Positions 51,310-59,655 are shown, counted from the first letter of the stretch. The stretch: 64,000 bases of DNA from Amycolatopsis sp. (GCF_025464955.1 NZ_JAODNM010000168.1:31348-95347), one strand, 5' to 3'. Program-made: numbers and translations. The notes: generated by a model not told the origin, from the sequence alone.

Positions 51310-52077
51310 ATGCGCACGATGTTCGACGGTGTGACCGCGAGCAACCTCCCGGCCGACGCGCAGATGGTGGCCGGATACCTCAATGGCAAATACGCGTGGT
51401 CGGCTGGCGACTGGGCGCGTTTTCCCCATGCCGTAAAGATCGGCATCAGCGTCCGCAGCAACCTCTATGTCGGCCAGGTTCTCGATGTGGAGGACGGAGA
51501 CGCCACCGCGACCGGGGCAGTGGACTGGGTGCGGCACCGCCGTGCGGCGGGGGCTGACCCCACGGTGTACTGCAACGCGTCGACCTGGCCGTCGGTGCGT
51601 TCGGCCTTCCGTAACGCCGGCGTCGCCGAACCGCACTACTGGATTGCGAAATACGACAGGAATCCGGCTCTCATGTCCGGCGCTGTGGCCAAACAGCACA
51701 CCAACACCAAAGGCTGGGACCAGTCGTCGGTCGCCGACTATTGGCCCGGTGTGGACGGACCCACGACCACAACTACTGAAGAGGACGAGGACATGACCAC
51801 GACCGCGCCCGCGGGCACCAACGAACACGTCAACCTTTTCGTCAAGGGCAAGAGCCAGCTGTACTTGGTCACCTCGTACAAGGACACCCTGGCTTGCCAC
51901 CAGATCGACTTCTTCAAGGACACCGGTTCCAACCCGGCGGGCGACGGCACCGGCGGCGGGTTCATGAACGTCGGGATCGACCCCAACCGGCCGGGGCCCC
52001 TGCCCATTCCGGCAGGTGCGGTGATGTGCACGATCCGGTACACCGCCAGCCACGCATGGGGCATCGGCGTCGCTTGA
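51310..52077 (+). CDS. DUF1906/GH25-like glycoside hydrolase-fold protein
   Basis: 255 aa from ATG 51310 (GAAAGCGAGG upstream). Residues 1-155 look like the glycoside-hydrolase-like TIM barrel: MFDGVTASNLPADAQMVAGY, VGQVLDVEDGDATA with a DVEDG acid pair typical of GH25, ADPTVYCNASTWP, HYWIAKYD and the final KGWDQSSVADYW. A Thr/Glu linker (TTTTTEEDED) joins a ~90-residue beta-rich domain of unknown type. No signal peptide is seen. Likely a cell-wall-active or phage-lysin-derived protein. A separate start at ATG 51793 for the second domain is possible. Confidence 0.65.
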   Translation: MRTMFDGVTASNLPADAQMVAGYLNGKYAWSAGDWARFPHAVKIGISVRSNLYVGQVLDVEDGDATATGAVDWVRHRRAAGADPTVYCNASTWPSVRSAFRNAGVAEPHYWIAKYDRNPALMSGAVAKQHTNTKGWDQSSVADYWPGVDGPTTTTTEEDEDMTTTAPAGTNEHVNLFVKGKSQLYLVTSYKDTLACHQIDFFKDTGSNPAGDGTGGGFMNVGIDPNRPGPLPIPAGAVMCTIRYTASHAWGIGVA

Positions 52078-52112
52078 TCGGGTCGACAACGCGTTCGGGT
52101 GTCGCGTCCATC

Positions 52113-52175
52113 GCAACTCGCCGCCGAGTTGCGGTACTTAGCGTCCGCAACGATCGCAAGTCGACGGCGAGTTGC
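52113..52175. repeat. Twin-hairpin repeat, copy 2 (inverted relative to copy 1)
   Basis: GCAACTCG-CCGC-CGAGTTGC (52113-52132, perfect) and GCAAGTCG-ACGG-CGAGTTGC (52156-52175, one mismatch). The spacer is the reverse complement of the copy-1 spacer with one change. The reverse complement of this block matches 36782-36849 over ~65 bp. Located 35 bases after the stop of the DUF1906 gene. Confidence 0.85.
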
Positions 52176-52296
52176 TGTGTCGGCTGGCGTCTGGACGCGC
52201 TCGTCATCAGATCACCTTATTGACGGCTGGTGCGAGCCGGGAGTACCTGCCACGGTGGAAGAGGCCAGTTCCCCGAGGCGAAGCGAGGCGAACGCG

Positions 52297-52899
52297 ATGC
52301 ACGGTCCTGTCGTCGTCGCGTGGCTGCTGACCGGGGTGTTCCTCGTGCTGACGTGGCCATGTCTGGCGCGGCTGGTGCGGCTGGACTATGTCCGCCTCGG
52401 GCAGGCGACCCGCACCGGCGACGTCGCCGAGCTGCTGCTCGTCGTGGCGATGGTGGCGATGCTGTCCCCGATCGGTGGGCCGATTCCGGCGGCGGGCTGG
52501 GAAGCGGTGTTCCTGCTCGCGGGCGGCTGGTTCGCGGTGACCTGGTGGCGCGGCCGGCATCACCAGCAGCACGACGGTGGGCACGGCCAGTGCGCTCACC
52601 ACGCGATTTCAGCGATCGTGATGCTGTACATGCTCGTCGCGATGCCCCAGACCGGTGACATGGCAGCGATGCACGGCCCGTGGCTCGCGACTTCTTCAAT
52701 GGCCGCTGTGGGTGGCCTGGCTTGGCCGGTGCTCGCGATTCTTGCCGCGCTGTACTTCTTCTTCGACGGCGCTCGTGCGGGCGCCGTCGCCGTTCGTACC
52801 GCGCCTGGCGGCGGCGCGCTTCCCGGCCTGACCTCCCGCGCCGCATGCCGGGCGGTCATGGGTGTCGGTATGGGCTACATGCTGCTTGCCGCGCTATAG
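52297..52899 (+). CDS. DUF5134 membrane protein
   Basis: 200 aa from ATG 52297. Six hydrophobic segments (VVVAWLLTGVFLVLTW, AELLLVVAMVAMLSPIGG, AVFLLAGGWFAVTWW, ISAIVMLYMLVAMP, GGLAWPVLAILAALYFFFDG, and a final AVMGVGMGYMLLAAL). A His-rich loop RHHQQHDGGHGQCAHH lies after segment three. Met and His content at the membrane faces recalls metal-handling proteins, but the family function is unknown. A GTG further upstream cannot be excluded. Confidence 0.7.
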   Translation: MHGPVVVAWLLTGVFLVLTWPCLARLVRLDYVRLGQATRTGDVAELLLVVAMVAMLSPIGGPIPAAGWEAVFLLAGGWFAVTWWRGRHHQQHDGGHGQCAHHAISAIVMLYMLVAMPQTGDMAAMHGPWLATSSMAAVGGLAWPVLAILAALYFFFDGARAGAVAVRTAPGGGALPGLTSRAACRAVMGVGMGYMLLAAL

Positions 52900-52964
52900 G
52901 GGAGTGCTGGCTCATTCGAGGTCCAGCGGCATCGGTTGAGCAGTCGTTCACTCACACGGGTCAC

Positions 52965-53010
52965 GGCGAGTTGCGATGGGCAACGATCCGCGGATACGAC
53001 CGAAGTGCCG
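52965..53010. repeat. Dispersed intergenic repeat, partner of 3884-3950
   Basis: The reverse complement reads ACTTCGGTCGTAT then GGATCGTTGCCCATC then GCAACTCGCCGT. The first two blocks align with 3891-3928 with few differences and the last is half of the CGAGTTGC hairpin. It abuts the stop of the MaoC gene at 53013. Confidence 0.6.
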
Positions 53011-53012
53011 CT

Positions 53013-53873
53013 TTAGCGACTTGTCAGTACCGAGTTGGAGAGGACGGGCGCTTCGTCGCGGTCCGGCGCGGTTGTGGTCACCAACAGCCTGTCGCCGTCC
53101 TGCCAGACGCGGATACGCAGCGGCTCACCCGGGTAGACGACGCCGGCGAACTGCGCGCCGAAGGAGCCCACGCGGGCTGTTTCGCCGTCGAGGAACCGGT
53201 CCGTGACCGCCTTCGCCACGATGCCGTAGGTGCACAACCCGTGGAGGATCGGCCGGTCGAAGCCGGCGGCTTTGGCGAATGCCGGGTCGGCGTGCAGCGG
53301 GTTGCGGTCCCCGCAGAGCCGGTAGAGCAGGGCCTGCTGGGGCAACGTCGGCGTGTCGATCACCGCGTCCGGCTCCCTCGACGGCAGCTCGACCTTGTCC
53401 GACGGACCGCGCTCGCCGCCGAACCCGCCTTCACCACGCGCGAAGATGGTCGACCTCGACGTCCACAGTGGACTTCCCTGCGCGTCGGCGACCGTGGTCT
53501 CCTGGATGAGCACCGCGGCCTTGCCCTTGTCGAAGACCTCCGCGATCCGCGTCCGCGCGACGGCGTCCCCCACCACCGGGATCGGCCGGTGCGTGACGAC
53601 TTCCTGCTTGCCGTGCAACACCTTCGCCAGGTCGATCTCCACCCCGGGGAACGACAGGGCAGGCGGTTCGAACGTGCGGAGGTTCGCCGCGACCGTCGCG
53701 AACGTCGGCAGGACCTGGAGGTCGGCCTCGTAGGTGTACCGCAGCTCGCGCTCGTCCGTCGCCTGCGCCCCGGCACCCACCGCCAGGTGGTACAGGAGCA
53801 CGTCCGACGGCGTCCACGAGAAGGCGACCTTGCTGACTTCGGCACCGATCGCGATCGCCGGGTCGATGGGCAC
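53013..53873 (-). CDS. Double hot-dog MaoC enoyl-CoA hydratase (Hsd4B/ChsH3-like)
   Basis: 286 aa from GTG 53873 (AGGAG five bases upstream). The N-terminal half is a degenerate hot dog (FSWTPSDVLLYHLAVGAGA). The C-terminal half carries the hydratase-2 motif LLYRLCGDRNPLHADPAFAKA with catalytic Asp and His, and PILHGLCTYG. It has the same length as Rv3538 of M. tuberculosis. It hydrates 24-enoyl steroid CoA in the first side-chain beta-oxidation cycle. Last gene of the kstD operon, eight bases after kshB. Confidence 0.85.
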   Translation of the reverse strand: MPIDPAIAIGAEVSKVAFSWTPSDVLLYHLAVGAGAQATDERELRYTYEADLQVLPTFATVAANLRTFEPPALSFPGVEIDLAKVLHGKQEVVTHRPIPVVGDAVARTRIAEVFDKGKAAVLIQETTVADAQGSPLWTSRSTIFARGEGGFGGERGPSDKVELPSREPDAVIDTPTLPQQALLYRLCGDRNPLHADPAFAKAAGFDRPILHGLCTYGIVAKAVTDRFLDGETARVGSFGAQFAGVVYPGEPLRIRVWQDGDRLLVTTTAPDRDEAPVLSNSVLTSR

Positions 53874-53881
53874 TGGCACTC

Positions 53882-54907
53882 CTATTCGTAGCTGACCGTC
53901 ACCTCGTCGGTCAGCGGCAGCGACTGGCACGCGAGGATGAACCCGTCGGCGATGTCCTCGGCGTCGAGGACGTCGTTGTCCAGCATCTTCACCTCGCCGG
54001 CCGTGATCCGGCAGGTGCAGGCGCCGCACTGGCCCTGCCGGCACGAGTATGGCGCGTCGAGGCCTTCGTTCAGCAGCAGGTCCAGCAGCTTCGTCTGGCG
54101 GGGCCAGTCGAGTTGCCGTTGGACGCCGTCGAGGTCGACCCGGACACTCGCCGGGGCCTCGGTCTCTTCGGGAGCCGCCGGAGGCTCCTCGAACGGGTTA
54201 CCGGTCAGCGAGACGAATCGCTCCACATGGACCTGTCGGCGCGGTAGGCCGAGCGCTTCCAGTGCGTCTTTCGCCGCGTCCATGAACGGACCAGGCCCGC
54301 AGACGAAGGCCTGGCGGCCGGCGAAGGGCTCGACGAGCGTGCGCAGGAGCGCGGTGCTGGGCAGGCCCTGCACGCTCTCCAGCCAGTGGACGACGACCAG
54401 CCGATCGGCGTGCCGGTGCGCGAGGGCGGTCAGTTCGTCGGCGAAGATCACCTGCTGGTCGTCGCGGTTGGCGTAGACCAGCGTGATCCGCCCGGTCCCC
54501 CGCTCGAGTACGGACTTCACGATCGACATCACCGGCGTGACCCCGCTTCCGGCGGCCAGGAACAGGAAATCCGCGTCGAGGGTTTTCGGGGTGAACGCGC
54601 CGGCCGGTGGCAGCACGTCGATTTCCGCGCCTTCGTGCAGCTGCTCGCAGACCCACCGCGAGCCGTAGCCACCGGTCTGTTTGATGGTGACCTTGTGAAG
54701 GCCCTCATGCGGCGCACTGGAGAACGAATAGCACCGCGCCATCGAGCCGCCGTCCTCGCTGGGGATTCTCAGCGTGAGGAACTGGCCTGGCTTGTAGCGG
54801 AACGTCTCTTCGAGTTCGGGCGGTATGGCGAAAACGATCGAACGCGCGCCTCTGGTCTCGTCGACGACCTCGGCGACGGTAAGCCGGTGGAAGTCCGGTT
54901 CAGCCAT
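53882..54907 (-). CDS. kshB: KshB, reductase of 3-ketosteroid 9-alpha-hydroxylase
   Basis: 341 aa. FAD domain RCYSFSSAPHEG near residue 60, NAD domain FLFLAAGSGVTPVMSIV near 120, and a C-terminal plant-type 2Fe-2S ferredoxin with CRQGQCGACTCRI and a distant Cys in FILACQSLP. It passes electrons from NADH to the KshA Rieske centre. The ATG overlaps the small upstream gene by 8 bp. Confidence 0.93.
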   Translation of the reverse strand: MAEPDFHRLTVAEVVDETRGARSIVFAIPPELEETFRYKPGQFLTLRIPSEDGGSMARCYSFSSAPHEGLHKVTIKQTGGYGSRWVCEQLHEGAEIDVLPPAGAFTPKTLDADFLFLAAGSGVTPVMSIVKSVLERGTGRITLVYANRDDQQVIFADELTALAHRHADRLVVVHWLESVQGLPSTALLRTLVEPFAGRQAFVCGPGPFMDAAKDALEALGLPRRQVHVERFVSLTGNPFEEPPAAPEETEAPASVRVDLDGVQRQLDWPRQTKLLDLLLNEGLDAPYSCRQGQCGACTCRITAGEVKMLDNDVLDAEDIADGFILACQSLPLTDEVTVSYE

Positions 54908-55163
54908 TCCCGACCTCCAGCAGGCCCGCTCCGACGGCTTCGGCGATGCTTTCGCCGAGCTCGCCGCAGGTGTCGAGCAACGCCGTGTTGACTCCGGCCG
55001 AGGCTTGTTCGGCGAAGAAGGGACAGCTGCTCGCCGCGTCGGTCATCCACTGGATACTCGTGTGTGCCTCGCTGTTCTTCTTGACCAGCACACGCGTCCC
55101 GCAGTCACGGCAGCTCACCGGCCGCAGACCGCCGGTGAGGAACTCAGTCGTTTCTGTCGTCAT
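54900..55163 (-). CDS. Small four-cysteine protein between kshA and kshB
   Basis: 87 aa from ATG 55163, which overlaps the kshA stop by 4 bp; the 3' end overlaps kshB by 8 bp. I do not recognise the family. Visible features: CRDCGTRVLVKKN, a Cys-x-x-Cys knuckle near residue 20; then SSCPFFAEQ and DTCGEL later. Four Cys could bind one metal ion or an iron-sulfur cluster. No signal peptide. Its position inside the Ksh oxygenase operon suggests a role in assembly or electron transfer for KshA/KshB. Confidence 0.75.
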   Translation of the reverse strand: MTTETTEFLTGGLRPVSCRDCGTRVLVKKNSEAHTSIQWMTDAASSCPFFAEQASAGVNTALLDTCGELGESIAEAVGAGLLEVGNG

Positions 55164-56302
55164 ACCTCTGCCGTTTCCGACTCCCGCCGGGCCAGGTTCT
55201 CGGCGACTTCCGCCGACCAGGCCTCGTTGGCGCGGCTGGTGTCCACTTCGAACTCGAACCGGCGGCCCATGTCGGGCGTGACCTCGTCGACGTCCACATA
55301 GAACTGTTCGTACCACCGCCGGAGCTGGTAGACCGGGCCGTCTTCCTCACACAGCAGGGGATTGTCGATCCGGGTCTTGTTACGCCAGATCTCCACATCC
55401 TGCAGGAAACCGCCGCCGACCCCCTTGGCGAACTTGCCGGCCATCCGGTCCGCCTGCTCGTCGGACACCCCGGGAAACTTCTTCACGCTGACTCCCCACT
55501 GCAGCATGAAGGAGTTCTCCGTGACCGGGTAGTGGCAGTTGATCAGCACGTTTTCGACTTCGAAGCCCTGGTAGGTGTTGAGCAGCTTGTTGATCATGTA
55601 CGACGGCCCGAAATACGAGGCTTCGGAGTGCAGGAGGTTCTCTTCGCCGCCGTAGTTCGACGCCATGCCGACATCGGGGCGGCCTTTGGTGTTGAGGTAC
55701 TGCGTCGCGATGTGGCCCTCGAACACGTTCTTGAAATAGATCGGGAAGGCGTAGTGGATATAGAAGAAATGCGCCATGTCGACCATGTTGTCGATGATCT
55801 CACGGCAGTGCGAGCCTTCGATCAGCACGCTGTCCCAGGTCCAGTTGCTCCACTCGCCGGTGAACACCGCATCGATACGCGGGATCACCACGTCGGCGGG
55901 CGGCGGGTTGCCTTCCGGGTCGTTCCACACGAAGAGCTGCTTGTTCTCCTCCATGGTGAGCCACGACTTCGTTCGCGCGCGCAGTGGAACCCGCTTGGCG
56001 TACGGGATCGACACGCACTTGCCGGTGCCACTCCAGCGCCAGTCGTGGAACGGGCAGGCGATCTCGTCGCCCTTGACGCTGCCCTGGGTCAGGTCGCCGC
56101 CCATGTGCCGGCAGTACCCGTCGAGCACGTGGGTCTGTCCGCCGGAGTCGGTGAACACGACCAGCTTCGTGCCGAACGCCTTGATGGCGTGGGGCTTGCC
56201 GTCGCGGAACGTCTCGGCCAGGCCCAGACAGTGCCAGCCGCGCGCAAACCGCGCCGGGGGAGCGCCCGCGTCGATCGTGCGGACGGGAACGGCCGGGGTC
56301 AT
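55160..56302 (-). CDS. kshA: KshA, Rieske oxygenase of 3-ketosteroid 9-alpha-hydroxylase
   Basis: 380 aa. The Rieske cluster motif is CRHMGG (Cys 64, His 66) with CPFHDW (Cys 83, His 86). The mononuclear iron site is DNMVDMAHFFYIHY (Asn 172, Asp 175, His 178, His 183), with a later Asp in LQDVEIW. It hydroxylates C9 of androstadienedione, which with KstD opens ring B. Overlaps kstD (4 bp) and the small Cys protein gene. Confidence 0.95.
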   Translation of the reverse strand: MTPAVPVRTIDAGAPPARFARGWHCLGLAETFRDGKPHAIKAFGTKLVVFTDSGGQTHVLDGYCRHMGGDLTQGSVKGDEIACPFHDWRWSGTGKCVSIPYAKRVPLRARTKSWLTMEENKQLFVWNDPEGNPPPADVVIPRIDAVFTGEWSNWTWDSVLIEGSHCREIIDNMVDMAHFFYIHYAFPIYFKNVFEGHIATQYLNTKGRPDVGMASNYGGEENLLHSEASYFGPSYMINKLLNTYQGFEVENVLINCHYPVTENSFMLQWGVSVKKFPGVSDEQADRMAGKFAKGVGGGFLQDVEIWRNKTRIDNPLLCEEDGPVYQLRRWYEQFYVDVDEVTPDMGRRFEFEVDTSRANEAWSAEVAENLARRESETAEV

Positions 56303-57981
56303 CGCCCACCTCCAGTGCGCGGCGTCGCGCCTTTGTGATTCTTGGCGGCCAGGTGCTCGGCCGCAAGGTAGCCGAACACCATCGCCGGTCCGATCGTCGC
56401 GCCAGGCCCGGCGTAGGTGCGGCCCATGACGGGCGCGCTCGTGTTGCCGGCGGCGTACAAGCCCTCGATCACTGAGCCGTCTTCGCGCAGCACCCTGGCG
56501 TGCGCGTCCGTGCGCAGCCCGCCCTTGGTGCCGAGGTCGCCGGGGACGACCTGGACCGCGTAGAACGGCGCCTTCGTCAGCGGCCCGAGGCTGGGGTTCG
56601 GCCGGTTGCGAGGGTCGCCGTAATAGTGGTCGTACGCGCTGAGCCCGCGCTGGAAGTCCTCGTCGACGCCTGCCCGCGCGAAGCCGTTGAAGCGGTCGAC
56701 AGTGGCTTCCAGGGCGTCGCCAGGCACGCCTATGCGCTCGGCGAGCTTGCTCAGCGTGCCCGCCTTCGCCGCGATCCCGGCATCGAACCAGCGCTTCGGC
56801 AGTGGTTGGCGCGGTCCGACCCCGGTGAACAGGTACCGGTCGCGGTAGCGCTGGTCGAATACGAGCCAGGCGGGGATGTGCTCGCCCGGCCCGTCACCCT
56901 GGCCGTACATCGCGTGGACGGCCTCGACATAGGGCGCGGACTCGTTGACGAACCGCTCGCCACGCGCGTCGACCATGAGCGAGCCCGGCCTCGACCGTTC
57001 CGCCAGTGCGAACCAGGGGCCGCCGGTCAGCGGCAGGGCCGGACCCCACCAGGCGTCGTCCATCAGGTCGACGGCCGCGCCGAGACCGAGACCAGCAAGG
57101 ATCCCGTCACCGGTGTTCGCCTTGGCCCCGACCGTCCACGCCGTGCCGATCGGTTCGCGCTGGTACTTGGTTCGCATCTCGGCGTTGTGTTCGAAGCCGC
57201 CGCACGCCAGGACTACCCCGTGGGTGGTTTCGATGACGGTTTCGACGTCGTCGTGCAGTACTCGCACCCCGGTGATGTGGTCTTCGTCGGTCACCAGGTC
57301 GAGCAGGGGCGTGTTGAGCCAGAGAGGTACGTTTGCACTGGTCAGACCCACGCGGAGGCCACCCGCAAGCGCTTGCCCCATCGCCAGCAGGTGCTTGCCG
57401 GTGACGCGGCCCACCAGCCAGCGCGCGCCCAGCGAGACGAGCCGCGCGGCGCCGCGCGGATGGCGGGCCACCAGGCTCAGCCACCGGTAGTCGGCCTGTG
57501 TGATCGGCACGCCCAGCGGCGGCGCGCTGTACGGCGGCTCGAGGTTGGCCAGTTCGTCACCAAGGAGGTGGCCGTCCAGTGCCGTGGGCTCCACGGACCG
57601 TCCTCCGGCGCGTCCGCCCGGCGCCTCCGGGTGGTAGTCGGAGTAGTCGCGGACCCAGCGGAGCCTCAGCGGGGTGGCGCGGTGCAGGAACGAGATGACT
57701 TCGGGGCCGCGGTCGAGGAAGGCGTCACGGCGTTCGGCGGGGACTTCGTCGCCGACGATCGCCGCGAGGTACTCGCGGGCGCGTTCGGGCGTGTCCTCGA
57801 CCCCGGCGGCGACCAGCGCCTCGTTGTTCGGGATCCAGACACCGCCGCCGGAGCGCGCGGTCGAACCCCCGAACCGCGCGGCTTTCTCGACGACCAGGAC
57901 GTCCAGGCCGCGATCCGCTGCGGCCAGCGCGGCCGTCATCCCGGCCGCGCCGCTGCCCACCACGACGACGTCGACCCGCAT
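56299..57981 (-). CDS. kstD: KstD, 3-ketosteroid delta-1-dehydrogenase
   Basis: 560 aa FAD flavoenzyme. N-terminal VVVVGSGAAGMTAALAAADRG, then FGGSTARSGGGVWIP. The C-terminal block GLYAAGNTSAPVMGRTYAG with GATIGPAMVFGYLA carries the FAD contacts and the family's active-site Gly. The Tyr-rich middle (VRDYSDYH) is in the catalytic domain. It introduces the 1,2 double bond in ring A. First gene of a five-gene overlapping operon; GGAGGC precedes the ATG and a KstR box lies 14 bp upstream. Confidence 0.93.
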   Translation of the reverse strand: MRVDVVVVGSGAAGMTAALAAADRGLDVLVVEKAARFGGSTARSGGGVWIPNNEALVAAGVEDTPERAREYLAAIVGDEVPAERRDAFLDRGPEVISFLHRATPLRLRWVRDYSDYHPEAPGGRAGGRSVEPTALDGHLLGDELANLEPPYSAPPLGVPITQADYRWLSLVARHPRGAARLVSLGARWLVGRVTGKHLLAMGQALAGGLRVGLTSANVPLWLNTPLLDLVTDEDHITGVRVLHDDVETVIETTHGVVLACGGFEHNAEMRTKYQREPIGTAWTVGAKANTGDGILAGLGLGAAVDLMDDAWWGPALPLTGGPWFALAERSRPGSLMVDARGERFVNESAPYVEAVHAMYGQGDGPGEHIPAWLVFDQRYRDRYLFTGVGPRQPLPKRWFDAGIAAKAGTLSKLAERIGVPGDALEATVDRFNGFARAGVDEDFQRGLSAYDHYYGDPRNRPNPSLGPLTKAPFYAVQVVPGDLGTKGGLRTDAHARVLREDGSVIEGLYAAGNTSAPVMGRTYAGPGATIGPAMVFGYLAAEHLAAKNHKGATPRTGGGR

Positions 57982-57994
57982 GCCGCCTCCAGTC

Positions 57995-58008
57995 TAGAAC
58001 ACGTTCCA
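57995..58008. promoter_or_regulatory. KstR box upstream of kstD
   Basis: TAGAACACGTTCCA matches all fixed positions of the consensus, 13 bp before the kstD ATG. Confidence 0.85.
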
Positions 58009-58049
58009 GTTTGGCAGGCTTCTCAGTGCCTCCCATGGTCACCATAGAC

Positions 58050-58063
58050 GAGAACGTGTTCCA
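58050..58063. promoter_or_regulatory. KstR box upstream of the FAD dehydrogenase gene
   Basis: GAGAACGTGTTCCA (minus strand TGGAACACGTTCTC) fits with one fixed position off, 8 bp before the plus-strand gene start. Confidence 0.75.
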
Positions 58064-58071
58064 GTTCTAGG

Positions 58072-59655
58072 GTGAGCAGGGTGACTGATCTGGTGGCGGA
58101 TGTGGTGATCGTGGGCTTCGGCGCGGCCGGTGCGTGTGCGGCGATCGAGGCCGCCGACGCCGGCGCGGACGTGCTTGTCGTGGACCGTTTCCAAGGCGGC
58201 GGCGCGAGCGCGGTCAGCGGCGGTGTCGTCTATGCGGGAGGCGGGACGGCCCAACAGCGGGACGCGGGCGTCGAGGACACCGCCGACGAGATGTATGCCT
58301 ACCTGCGCCAAGAGGCCGGCGACGTCGTGTCCGAGCAGACGTTGCGACGCTTCTGCGACGGCAGTACGGAGATGATTCGCTGGTTGGAGGGGCACGGGGT
58401 GCCGTTCGAGGGCAGCCTTTGCCCGTACAAGACGTCGTATCCGAACGACGACTTCTACCTGTACTACTCGGGCAGCGAGGCTGCCGGCGGCTTCCGCGAC
58501 ATCGCGAAACCCGCCCCGCGTGGACATCGCGTGAAGGGGCCAGGGACCTCGGGGAAGCTGCTGTTCGCGCGGCTGGCCTCGGCTGTCCGGCAGCGGGGCA
58601 TCCGCGTGTTGCCGCAAACGCGCGTCCGGGAGCTCGTGTCGGAGGCGGGCGTTGTAACCGGGCTGAGGGTGAGTTCGCTGCGTGACGCGCCCGCTTGGGT
58701 ACGGTTCGCGCACCGGGTGTTGGGGCGCTACTCCGCCAAGCCCGGGATCTATGTCCCCGCGCTGCGCACCGCGTTGCATCGGCGTGCCGCCCGGTTGGAG
58801 CGGCGATACGCACGCGAGTTCGAGATCACCGCGCGACGCGGAGTCGTGCTGGCGGCGGGCGGGTTCATCACCAATCGTGAGCTCGTGCGCGAGCACGCGC
58901 CTGCCTATCGTGGTGGGTTGGCGCTGGGAACATCCGCTGACGACGGGTCGGGGATCCGGCTCGGCGTCGAGGCCGGTGGCGCGACGGCCGAGATGGATCG
59001 CATCTCGGCCTGGCGGTTTTTGACGCCGCCCAGCGCTTTCCTTGGCGGGATTCTGGTCGATGTCGACGGCAGGCGGATCATCGATGAGTCGCGTTATGGC
59101 GCCGCTGTCGGTGAAACGTTGATCACGTGTCATGGCGGCAAGGGGTGGCTGCTGATCGACGACGCGATCGCGCGCGAAGCGCGGCGTGATGCCCGCGGGC
59201 AGGGTCAGTGGTTCCAATGGCTTCAAGCCCGGTATCTGTTGGGGCGTGGCCGGATCAGCGCGGCCACGATCGCCGACGTCGCTCGCGCGGCCGGGGTCGG
59301 CCCGGACGGGCTAGTCGCGAGTGTCGGCGCGTACCACGGCGAGGGGGCCGATCCGGTCGGGAAGCCCGCGGAGTTCGTGCGGCGACTGGAAACCCCGCCC
59401 TATTCGCTGGTGGACGTCTCGATCAAACCGAGTCTCGGCTATCCGTGCCCGATGTTGACCTTGGGCGGTTTGGTGGTCGACGAGGAGACTGGCGGGGTGG
59501 TCGGCGTCGGCCGGTTGTACGCGGCCGGACGGTCCGCGGTCGGGCTCTGTTCGCGGTCCTATGTCAGCGGTCTGTCGTTGGCGGACTGTGTCTTCTCCGG
59601 CCGCCGAGCCGGGGTGCACAGCGCGCTTCTCGACAAAAACGAGAACGTGTTCTAG
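58072..59655 (+). CDS. KstD-like FAD-dependent dehydrogenase
   Basis: 527 aa member of the fumarate reductase/KstD flavoprotein superfamily. N-terminal VVIVGFGAAGACAAIEAADAG and GGGASAVSGGVVYAGGG; C-terminal MLTLGGLVVDEETGGV and RLYAAGRSAVGLCSRSYVSGLSLAD (in parts). It differs from KstD in the second half, where an S-R-S-Y-V-S-G-L-S-L-A-D-C motif replaces the usual G-x-x-Y-A-G-P. Probably a steroid dehydrogenase acting on another ring position. The start at GTG 58072 or 58081 is unsure. Divergent from kstD with its own KstR box. Confidence 0.8.
   Translation: MSRVTDLVADVVIVGFGAAGACAAIEAADAGADVLVVDRFQGGGASAVSGGVVYAGGGTAQQRDAGVEDTADEMYAYLRQEAGDVVSEQTLRRFCDGSTEMIRWLEGHGVPFEGSLCPYKTSYPNDDFYLYYSGSEAAGGFRDIAKPAPRGHRVKGPGTSGKLLFARLASAVRQRGIRVLPQTRVRELVSEAGVVTGLRVSSLRDAPAWVRFAHRVLGRYSAKPGIYVPALRTALHRRAARLERRYAREFEITARRGVVLAAGGFITNRELVREHAPAYRGGLALGTSADDGSGIRLGVEAGGATAEMDRISAWRFLTPPSAFLGGILVDVDGRRIIDESRYGAAVGETLITCHGGKGWLLIDDAIAREARRDARGQGQWFQWLQARYLLGRGRISAATIADVARAAGVGPDGLVASVGAYHGEGADPVGKPAEFVRRLETPPYSLVDVSIKPSLGYPCPMLTLGGLVVDEETGGVVGVGRLYAAGRSAVGLCSRSYVSGLSLADCVFSGRRAGVHSALLDKNENVF
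59641..59654. promoter_or_regulatory. KstR box upstream of hsaA
   Basis: GAGAACGTGTTCTA (minus strand TAGAACACGTTCTC) fits with one fixed position off. It is embedded in the last codons of the preceding FAD gene, ending at its TAG, 41 bp before hsaA. Confidence 0.78.
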
